Assembly (NCBI GenBank): GCA_002419215.1
Contig: DIFQ01000071.1
Span: 1 to 9,959 of the forward strand
Direction: 5' to 3'
DNA from: Syntrophaceae bacterium UBA5744
GTDB taxonomy: Bacteria > Desulfobacterota > Syntrophia > Syntrophales > UBA2192
Length of the DNA: 9,959 bases
Made by a program: the position numbers and the translations under genes. Below are positions 5,738 to 9,959 of the stretch, in pieces; positions within the stretch are counted from its first letter, which is position 1; each line of letters opens with the position of its first letter. Below the pieces are notes generated by a model. It saw only the letters and a program-made list of their open reading frames with translations, made no database searches and was not told the DNA's origin.

Positions 5738-6697
5738 TCAAGGCAGACCTGACTCGGCGATTGCAAAGGCCCGCCGCGTCAATTCCTGCGGGATCAGCTC
5801 CGTGCGCATCTGCTCGGTAAGCGCAGGCACGCCCAGGAACTGGGCCGAAGCGGTCATGACGATCTCGAAGGCGCCTGCCTTCCCCACGACGGCGATGCCG
5901 CCGGAAGTCCAGTAGAGCATCCGGGAGCCTGTCCCGCGGACTTTCTCCCCCCTGCCGAAGACGACGAATTTCTCTCCCAGGATGAGGTCACGATGCAGGG
6001 TGCCGCTCAAGCGGACGGTGAAAGCGCCGCTTGCATAGTTCATGAAGCCCGCCCAGCCCATGGTCTCGTCGACCAGGGCCATGAGGACGACGGGGTGGAC
6101 CCGGCCCCCTCTCTCGAAGCGGTGCACGGTCTCTGCGTCTGCCGCATCGAAACCGGCACAGGAGACGACGACCCGGTTTTGCGGGGCAGCGTCGAACAAT
6201 TGAAACTTTCTTTTCAGTCCCGGGTGGCTCCTGTCGATTCCGCACGCGAAGCAGTTCCGGTAGAACGGGAGTGCCGAGAGGGACCGCTCCAGCCGGTCAA
6301 AAGACGGCGGCAGACATGGATGGGCCTCTGATGTCTCCGGCCCGAATCCCTTGGTGATGTCCGCCTCGAGGTAGGGCATCCCGCTTCCGCGCACCGATAC
6401 GATTCCTCTTGCCCCCTCCCCTTCCGGGGCGACGGCGACATGGACCGTCTCACCGGTTCTCAATCGGCTCCCTCCCATTCGTATGTTCATGGTGACCGGG
6501 TAGGGCAGCCCCCGTCCGCCGCGGGCCTCATGGAGAGACTCAAACAGATCCGCGATCGCTCCCATGCTGATCCCGCCGTGAGGGATGCCGATCCATCCCT
6601 CCGTCCTGTCGTCCATCACGATCTCGGAGCGCACACCGGCCTCGTCCCGGACGATGCCCGATTTTCCGAAAAGAAACTCTCTTACAAAATCGGTCAT
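5738..6697 (-). CDS. Double-hotdog thioesterase-like protein (PaaI/4HBT type)
   Basis: This 319-aa protein appears to contain two hotdog folds. In the first half, GWIGIPHGGISMGAIADLF (residues 34-52) is the typical strand-turn-helix with the HGG motif, followed by PVTMNIRM (67-74). In the second half, CFACGIDRSHPGLKRKF (149-165) is the cysteine motif seen in front of many PaaI-type thioesterases, followed by LMALVDETMGWAGFM (205-219), whose Asp/Glu lie in the central helix. Hotdog thioesterases hydrolyse acyl-CoA or related thioesters; the substrate is unknown here. I chose the ATG at 6695-6697, preceded by AGGA five bases away. A longer frame beginning at 6748 would add residues reading SFSRKRESI, which come from translating a dispersed repeat rather than from a gene. 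It is alone between repeat-filled gaps and opposite in strand to the CoA cluster, so a pathway link is only possible. Confidence 0.72.
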   Translation of the reverse strand: MTDFVREFLFGKSGIVRDEAGVRSEIVMDDRTEGWIGIPHGGISMGAIADLFESLHEARGGRGLPYPVTMNIRMGGSRLRTGETVHVAVAPEGEGARGIVSVRGSGMPYLEADITKGFGPETSEAHPCLPPSFDRLERSLSALPFYRNCFACGIDRSHPGLKRKFQLFDAAPQNRVVVSCAGFDAADAETVHRFERGGRVHPVVLMALVDETMGWAGFMNYASGAFTVRLSGTLHRDLILGEKFVVFGRGEKVRGTGSRMLYWTSGGIAVVGKAGAFEIVMTASAQFLGVPALTEQMRTELIPQELTRRAFAIAESGLP

Positions 6698-6720
6698 TAT
6701 GATCCTGACTGAAACAAAGA

Positions 6721-6747
6721 TGGATTCCCGCTTGCGCGAGAATGACA
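6721..6747. repeat. Dispersed palindromic repeat (family R3)
   Basis: The segment runs from TGGATTCCCGC to GAGAATGACA with an imperfect inverted core. It matches the widespread type of short repeat whose translation gives SFSRKRESI-like peptides. It lies 24 bp upstream of the thioesterase-like start codon. This is the only copy in the window. Confidence 0.6.
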
Positions 6748-6770
6748 AATACGAAAATTTTTCTCAAAGG

Positions 6771-6810
6771 GTGATTGCCACAGCTCGCAAGGCTCGCCTC
6801 GCAATGACAG
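6771..6810. repeat. Dispersed palindromic repeat (family R4), short copy
   Basis: The segment begins GTGATTGCCAC and ends CTCGCAATGACAG, with the ends ATTGC and GCAAT in inverted orientation. Its reverse complement resembles the sequence at 9852-9881, which starts GTCAATGCGAG, so two members of one family are in the window. Confidence 0.6.
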
Positions 6811-6815
6811 TCTTT

Positions 6816-6850
6816 CTGAAGCCTGTGGCCTGATGCCTGAAGCCTGGCGC
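6816..6850. repeat. Five degenerate heptamers after the formimidoyltransferase gene
   Basis: On the + strand five consecutive 7-bp units start with CTG and end with C (two are CTGAAGC, the others CTGTGGC, CTGATGC and CTGGCGC). The - strand consensus is GCTTCAG. The array begins six bases beyond the stop codon of the formimidoyltransferase gene. It resembles the GTTTCAG units at 8722-8749. Confidence 0.65.
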
Positions 6851-6856
6851 GAAGCG

Positions 6857-7744
6857 CTACAGGTGCCTCTCGATGATCCGGTCTTCGCTGAAGTCCCGCA
6901 ACATGAGGTGCTGCGGGGTGACATCCTTCAGGGCCTCTTCGGGAATGAGGCCGATCAGCTCCGATTCGAGGACCTGCACGCCGCACCGGGACGCTTCGGC
7001 CTTCACCCGGTCGAATACGGCCTTCACGGGTGTTTCCCGGAAGTTCGTCAGGTTCATCGATACCTGGACGATGCCCCGGCTCTTCAGGGGCACACCGATG
7101 GCCTTCACGTGCTTCATGCCCCCGCTGGAGAACCGGATCGTCTCGGCGATCTTCCGGGCCACCTCCAGGTCAGACGAGGCGAGATTGATGTTGTAGGCAA
7201 CCAGGAAATCGCGGGCGCCTACCGCCGTTGCCCCGCTTCGCTCGTTGAGGGCGCGGGAACCTTCATCGGGGGCCCATTTCGTGTCCTTCATCCGCTTTTC
7301 GAGAGCTTCGTAGCCCCCCTTGCGGACGTGGGGCAGCTCGCGGCGCTCCTCGACGAGGGCCGCTTCGCCGTAGAAATAGACGGGAAGGCCGTTGCGCTGC
7401 GCAAAGGCCCGGCCGAAACGGTGTGCGGTCCTGACGGCATCGGCCATGACGGCGTTCTTGAGAGGAATGAAGGGGACAACGTCCACGGCGCCGATCCGGG
7501 GGTGCACGCCCTGCTGCTCCCGCATGTCGATCAACTCCAGCGCCTTGTCGCAGGCGGCCGCAGCGCCTTTCTCGATATCTTCGGGCGAGCCGATAAAGGT
7601 GAACACCGTCCGGTTGTGGTCGGGGTCGGCGCAAATGTCCAGGAGCCGCACCCCGCTGACCTTCTGCAGGGCATCGGCTATCGCGTCGATCTTGTTCCTG
7701 TCCCGTCCCTCGCTGAAATTCGGGACACATTCGAGGATCTTCAT
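6857..7744 (-). CDS. ftcD: Glutamate formimidoyltransferase (FTCD N-terminal domain type), stand-alone
   Basis: This 295-aa protein matches the formiminotransferase half of FTCD, which moves the formimino group between N-formiminoglutamate and tetrahydrofolate. Signatures are the N-terminal MKILECVPNFSEGRD (1-15), DPDHNRTVFTF (40-50), GVHPRIGAVDVVPFIPL (79-95) with the catalytic-type His81, and FYGEA (123-127). The length is normal for a bacterial single-domain enzyme without the cyclodeaminase domain. No histidine-utilisation gene is nearby, so it may serve histidine breakdown, or supply or drain one-carbon folate in an anaerobe. The ATG at 7742-7744 is set by the conserved N terminus. The upstream GAGGGTGA that acts as its Shine-Dalgarno is part of an R1 repeat. 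A diverged copy of the first 11 codons lies 78 bp upstream. Confidence 0.9.
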   Translation of the reverse strand: MKILECVPNFSEGRDRNKIDAIADALQKVSGVRLLDICADPDHNRTVFTFIGSPEDIEKGAAAACDKALELIDMREQQGVHPRIGAVDVVPFIPLKNAVMADAVRTAHRFGRAFAQRNGLPVYFYGEAALVEERRELPHVRKGGYEALEKRMKDTKWAPDEGSRALNERSGATAVGARDFLVAYNINLASSDLEVARKIAETIRFSSGGMKHVKAIGVPLKSRGIVQVSMNLTNFRETPVKAVFDRVKAEASRCGVQVLESELIGLIPEEALKDVTPQHLMLRDFSEDRIIERHL

Positions 7745-7752
7745 TCACCCTC
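7745..7752 (-). promoter_or_regulatory. Repeat-derived Shine-Dalgarno of the formimidoyltransferase gene
   Basis: On the - strand GAGGGTGA immediately precedes the ATG, with GAGG four bases from the start codon. Bases 7748-7752 are the edge of the R1 repeat, so the ribosome binding site is supplied mostly by the repeat. The spacing is shorter than ideal. Confidence 0.5.
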
Positions 7753-7784
7753 ACCCCGACCCTCTCCCCTCAAGGGAGAGGGAG
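7748..7784. repeat. Dispersed palindromic repeat (family R1), uninterrupted copy
   Basis: It consists of CCCTCACCCCGACC followed by a perfect 9-bp hairpin, CCCTCTCCC (7760-7768) and GGGAGAGGG (7774-7782), with a 5-nt loop. All 37 bases are identical to the two outer parts of the interrupted copy at 5583-5680. It lies directly against the start of the formimidoyltransferase gene. Confidence 0.8.
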
Positions 7785-7789
7785 TTGAA

Positions 7790-7822
7790 TCTGAAGTTCG
7801 GGACACACTGCAATATCTTTAT
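7790..7822 (-). pseudogene. Fossil second copy of the first 11 codons of the formimidoyltransferase gene
   Basis: Read on the - strand this stretch encodes IKILQCVPNFR, against MKILECVPNFS at the real start. At nucleotide level 25 of 33 bases match 7712-7744. Four of the eight differences fall in synonymous codon changes. The first codon is ATA instead of ATG, and reading on in frame meets a TGA inside the R1 repeat, so it is not functional as it stands. The two starts are 78 bp (26 codons) apart and in the same frame. It is either the end of a lost paralogous gene or a duplication made when the repeat arrived. Confidence 0.65.
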
Positions 7823-7883
7823 GTCCACCCATACGATTTTCAGGAATCCGACCCTTTCAAGCAAGGCCACTCAAGAGCGACGT

Positions 7884-7973
7884 GAAGTGAGGAAGTTAGG
7901 AAGAGCGGAAAATCGGATTCCGGATTCTTCAACATCCTCTCCGCTCTTCTGCGCCTCCGCTCTTCCGCTCTTC
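7884..7973. repeat. Inverted pair of degenerate 8-bp repeat arrays
   Basis: The left arm (7884-7915) is four consecutive octamers on the + strand, GAAGTGAG, GAAGTTAG, GAAGAGCG and GAAAATCG, followed by GATTCCG and GATTC units. The right arm (7934-7973) is five octamers on the - strand, three of them GAAGAGCG. The unit GAAGAGCG in both arms can pair to form a long hairpin with a loop of about 30 nt. It lies between the phosphatase and formimidoyltransferase genes. Confidence 0.7.
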
Positions 7974-8024
7974 ACCGGCGGCCCCCTACCAGCAAAGGAA
8001 AAGCCCCCTGCGTGAAAGGCTGCA

Positions 8025-8666
8025 TCACACCTGATGAAAGCGCATGGCGGGCAACTCCAGGCACGTCAGCATTCCCCCGTAGACCGCGCCCGTGTCGATG
8101 CCGATCATTCTTTCCCCGACGAAGGGTTCGCCCCTGAAGGGGGTGTGCCCGAAGACGACGGTCTTTTTCAGCCCGTGGTCCGACATGAAGAACTCGTGGC
8201 GGATCCAGATCAGGTCGAACGGATCCTGCAAATTCATCGGGATCCCGGGCCTGACGCCGGCATGAACGAACAGGTAGTTTTCCGTTTCGTAACAGGGAAG
8301 CAGGGTTTCGAAGAATTGCAGGTGCTCCGGGGGGAGCTTCGCCCTGCGGTTCTGCTCATCGGGGGAGATACCGTAGGATTTCAGTGTGTCGCGACCGCCG
8401 TTACAGAGGAAGATGTGTTCTTCCCGATGGTCCAGATAGTTGAGAAACATCGACTCATGGTTTCCCGCCAGGCAGACGATCTGTTCGTGCTTCCTGCGGA
8501 GATCCAGCACGCAGTCGACGACACCCTTGGAATCGGGGCCCCGGTCGATGTAATCGCCCATGAAAACGACGGTGTCCTGTCCCCAATGGACGTCCAGGCG
8601 ATTCATCAGTGCCAGGAGTTTGTCCAGGCAGCCGTGGATGTCGCCGATGGCAAAATAGCGTCCCAT
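8025..8666 (-). CDS. PPP-family metallophosphatase (serine/threonine phosphatase or ApaH-like)
   Basis: This 213-aa protein contains all metal-binding motifs of the phosphoprotein phosphatase family: GDIHG (8-12), GDYIDRGPDSKG (37-48), GNHE (68-71), HAGVRPG (135-141) and GHTP (173-176). DTGA (191-194) follows near the end. Such enzymes use two metal ions to hydrolyse phosphoesters, either phosphoserine/threonine in proteins or diadenosine polyphosphates. The length of about 210-220 aa fits bacterial PrpA/lambda-phosphatase-like proteins better than ApaH, which is longer. It is soluble, with no signal peptide. There is no recognisable Shine-Dalgarno before the ATG: the leader is AT-rich and formed largely by the heptamer array at 8673-8749. 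It follows ftsY on the same strand with a 89-bp gap. Its target is unknown. Confidence 0.88.
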   Translation of the reverse strand: MGRYFAIGDIHGCLDKLLALMNRLDVHWGQDTVVFMGDYIDRGPDSKGVVDCVLDLRRKHEQIVCLAGNHESMFLNYLDHREEHIFLCNGGRDTLKSYGISPDEQNRRAKLPPEHLQFFETLLPCYETENYLFVHAGVRPGIPMNLQDPFDLIWIRHEFFMSDHGLKKTVVFGHTPFRGEPFVGERMIGIDTGAVYGGMLTCLELPAMRFHQV

Positions 8667-8672
8667 AAAGTC

Positions 8673-8749
8673 GTGTTAGGTTTTATGTGTTACGTTTTAC
8701 GTTTCGGAAAATGAATCATGCTTAAAACATAAAACCTGAAACCTGAAAC
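8673..8749. repeat. Inverted pair of degenerate 7-bp repeat arrays between ftsY and the phosphatase gene
   Basis: The left arm (8673-8707) is five consecutive heptamers of the type GTTTTAC, ending GTTTCGG. The right arm (8722-8749) on the - strand is built of GTTTCAG, GTTTCAG, GTTTTAT and GTTTTAA. The arms pair over 20 positions (8673-8692 with 8723-8742, 17 matches), including an 11-bp perfect core AGGTTTTATGT. The region is clearly more AT-rich than the genes on either side. It ends six bases before the phosphatase start codon. It could fold as a long RNA hairpin in an ftsY-phosphatase transcript. Confidence 0.7.
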
Positions 8750-8755
8750 GGTATT

Positions 8756-9691
8756 CTATTCCATCAGCGCGTCGACGAACTCCGCGCTGTCGAACGGCCG
8801 AAGGTCGTCCATCTTCTCGCCGATGCCGATGTAGCGGATGGGGATGTCGAATTCCTTTGCCAGACGGATGATGATGCCGCCCTTCGCCGTCCCGTCGAGC
8901 TTCGTCAGGACGAGGCCCGTGACACCGATCGACTCGTTGAACATCTTCGCCTGGTTGACGGCGTTCTGGCCCGTCGTGGCGTCAAGAACGAGGAGAACCT
9001 CATGGGGCGACCCGGGGAACTCCCTTCCCATGATCCTCTTGACCTTTTTGAGCTCCTCCATCAGGTTGACCTTCGTGTGAAGCCTGCCTGCCGTGTCGAT
9101 GATCAGGGCGTCGATCCCCCTCGCTTTCGCGGCCTGCACGGCGTCGAAAACAACAGCCGAGGGATCGGCCCCCATCTTCTGCTTGATGACGGGGATCCCG
9201 CCCCGCTCGCCCCACACCTCGAGCTGCTCGATGGCGGCGGCCCGGAAGGTGTCGGCGGCAGCCAGCATCACGCTGTGGCCCCGGCCCTTCAATTCGTTCG
9301 CGATCTTCCCGATCGTCGTCGTCTTCCCCGTACCGTTCACGCCGACGACCATGACGGTAAAGAGACCGTCCTTCGGGATGTCGAGAGGCGCCTCGCGCTG
9401 CTTGAGGATGAAGTGGATGTTGTCCCGCATGATCTTCCGCAGGACTTCGGGGCTGTTGAGATCGGATCGCTTCGCGATCACTTTCATCTCGTCGATCAGC
9501 TCCGAGGCGAAGGCCGGGCCTACGTCGGCCGTGATGAGCATTTCCTCCATTTCCTCGAAGAGGTCGCGGTCAATCTGCCTCTCGCCGAAGAGCACCTGGT
9601 CGACATTGCGCACGAGGCTCTGCTTGGTCTTGCTGAGCCCTTCCTTGAGCCTCTCGAAGAAGGAGCCCTTCTTTTCCGAGTTTCCGAACAT
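8756..9691 (-). CDS. ftsY: Signal recognition particle receptor FtsY
   Basis: This 311-aa SRP-type GTPase docks ribosome-SRP complexes at the inner membrane for co-translational insertion. The N domain (about 10-100) contains FFERLKEGLSKTKQSL (11-26) and LITADVGP (52-59). The G domain shows GVNGTGKTTT (117-126, P-loop), DTFRAAAIEQLEVW (147-160), DTAGR (199-203), TKLDG (263-267) and the receptor-type end GEKMDDLRPFD (291-301). That end and the DTFRAAA motif distinguish FtsY from Ffh, which also carries an M domain. The long acidic A domain of the E. coli protein is absent, as in many bacteria. I chose the ATG at 9689-9691, where FtsY homology begins and an AAGGGAAAG precedes it. The frame stays open upstream to 9856, but that extra part would cover a promoter and an unrelated palindrome. 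Confidence 0.97.
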   Translation of the reverse strand: MFGNSEKKGSFFERLKEGLSKTKQSLVRNVDQVLFGERQIDRDLFEEMEEMLITADVGPAFASELIDEMKVIAKRSDLNSPEVLRKIMRDNIHFILKQREAPLDIPKDGLFTVMVVGVNGTGKTTTIGKIANELKGRGHSVMLAAADTFRAAAIEQLEVWGERGGIPVIKQKMGADPSAVVFDAVQAAKARGIDALIIDTAGRLHTKVNLMEELKKVKRIMGREFPGSPHEVLLVLDATTGQNAVNQAKMFNESIGVTGLVLTKLDGTAKGGIIIRLAKEFDIPIRYIGIGEKMDDLRPFDSAEFVDALME

Positions 9692-9734
9692 GATTTCTTT
9701 CCCTTCGTTGAACCGACCTGCATGAATCACTGGA

Positions 9735-9764
9735 TGTATAGAATAACACAGGATTCTTTGTCCA
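9735..9764 (-). promoter_or_regulatory. Candidate sigma-70 promoter of ftsY
   Basis: On the - strand TGGACA (9759-9764, one mismatch to the -35 consensus) is followed after 18 bases by TATACA (9735-9740, two mismatches to the -10 consensus). This would start transcription about 35-40 bases upstream of the ftsY ATG. It rests on sequence only. Confidence 0.5.
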
Positions 9765-9799
9765 GCCCGAAAAAAGAAAATCCCCCTCTTTCCTCCTGG

Positions 9800-9812
9800 G
9801 CAGCTTAGCTGC
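9800..9812. other. Perfect 13-nt palindrome upstream of ftsY
   Basis: GCAGCTTAGCTGC pairs as six base pairs around one T, and the flanking CCT/AGG extend it imperfectly. It lies about 36 bp upstream of the candidate ftsY -35 box. It could be an operator or part of the upstream terminator; nothing more can be said. Confidence 0.35.
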
Positions 9813-9851
9813 AGGACTTGGTTTATATGAAAGTACTCGTAAAACAAAATA

Positions 9852-9928
9852 GTCAATGCGAGCGCAGCGACGCAATCTTCGTTAGAGAATCAACGCAAAG
9901 ATCTCAAACGTGGATCGCCACGCCTCGG
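9852..9928. repeat. Dispersed palindromic repeat (family R4), longer copy
   Basis: The left half starts GTCAATGCGAGCGCAGCG and ends GCAATCTTCG. The right half, GGATCGCCACGCCTCGG (9912-9928), is roughly its inverted counterpart, with about 30 bases between. The family matches the shorter copy at 6771-6810. It lies about 160 bp upstream of the ftsY start, next to an R1 copy. Confidence 0.5.
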
Positions 9929-9936
9929 GAAAGCCA

Positions 9937-9952
9937 CCCTCACCCCGACCCT
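9937..9952. repeat. Dispersed palindromic repeat (family R1), partial copy at window edge
   Basis: CCCTCACCCCGACCCT is identical to the first 16 bases of the copy at 7748, then the sequence diverges to TGTATGT at the window end. It may be truncated or interrupted like the 5583 copy; the neighbouring sequence is needed. Confidence 0.6.
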
Positions 9953-9959
9953 TGTATGT

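Noticed and set aside
6698..6748. N-terminal extension of the thioesterase-like protein to a start at 6748
   Set aside because: The added residues read SFSRKRESI, which is the translation of a dispersed repeat. The ATG at 6695-6697 has an AGGA just upstream and starts the recognisable domain.
7884..7973. Possible CRISPR array
   Set aside because: The units are 8 bp with no spacers of constant length, the two arms run in opposite directions, and no cas gene is present.
7980..8024. Possible terminator after the phosphatase gene
   Set aside because: AGCC and GGCT on the - strand followed by TTTT could form a stem, but it is only 4 bp with a 12-nt loop, too weak to call.
8034..8714. Long + strand open frame opposite the phosphatase gene (similar ones lie opposite ftsY at 9002-9808 and opposite the formimidoyltransferase gene at 6833-7885)
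   Set aside because: These are antisense shadows of clearly recognised - strand genes and show no domain or conserved motif.
9692..9856. N-terminal extension of FtsY to a start at 9856
   Set aside because: The extra 55 residues have no FtsY similarity and would cover a candidate promoter and a 13-nt palindrome. The family N terminus begins at the ATG at 9689-9691.

Overview
The window looks like ordinary chromosome of a fairly GC-rich, Gram-negative-type anaerobic bacterium. A member of the Desulfobacterota (former Deltaproteobacteria, perhaps a syntroph or sulfate reducer) fits best. That placement is an inference from the CoA-ester gene set, an FtsY without a long acidic N-terminal domain, and intergenic gaps filled with short palindromic repeats. 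No 16S rRNA gene is present to test it. I see no phage, plasmid, transposase or CRISPR locus.

Left half (1-5329, + strand): a tightly packed CoA-ester cluster. In order it holds the probable tail of an upstream gene, an HMG-CoA-lyase-like DRE-TIM metallolyase, two small MaoC/hotdog subunits that look like a heteromeric enoyl-CoA hydratase (the second carries the catalytic Asp/His), and a family I CoA-transferase of the 4-hydroxybutyrate/acetate type. After a 140-bp gap comes an MccB-type acyl-CoA carboxyltransferase beta subunit. CoA-transfer, hydration and retro-aldol cleavage are the three logical steps of the known itaconate degradation route, and also of the end of leucine degradation if the carboxyltransferase is included. 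The true substrate cannot be read from the sequence. Two enzymes lack a residue regarded as catalytic in characterised relatives: the lyase has Gln in place of the loop Cys, and the CoA-transferase has no Glu at its usual position. They may therefore belong to divergent subfamilies.

Convergent junction (5330-5550): three hairpins lie between the carboxyltransferase gene and a tRNA-Arg(CCT) gene on the - strand. One is a clear - strand intrinsic terminator for the tRNA.

Right half (5551-9959, - strand): a double-hotdog thioesterase-like gene, a stand-alone glutamate formimidoyltransferase, a PPP-family metallophosphatase and ftsY, all on the - strand and separated by repeat-rich gaps. These gaps hold the most unusual material. 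They contain several families of dispersed palindromic repeats, one apparently inserted inside another. Inverted pairs of degenerate 7-bp or 8-bp repeat arrays are also present. In front of the formimidoyltransferase gene, a repeat is sandwiched between the real gene start and a diverged second copy of its first eleven codons; the repeat appears to supply the present Shine-Dalgarno sequence.
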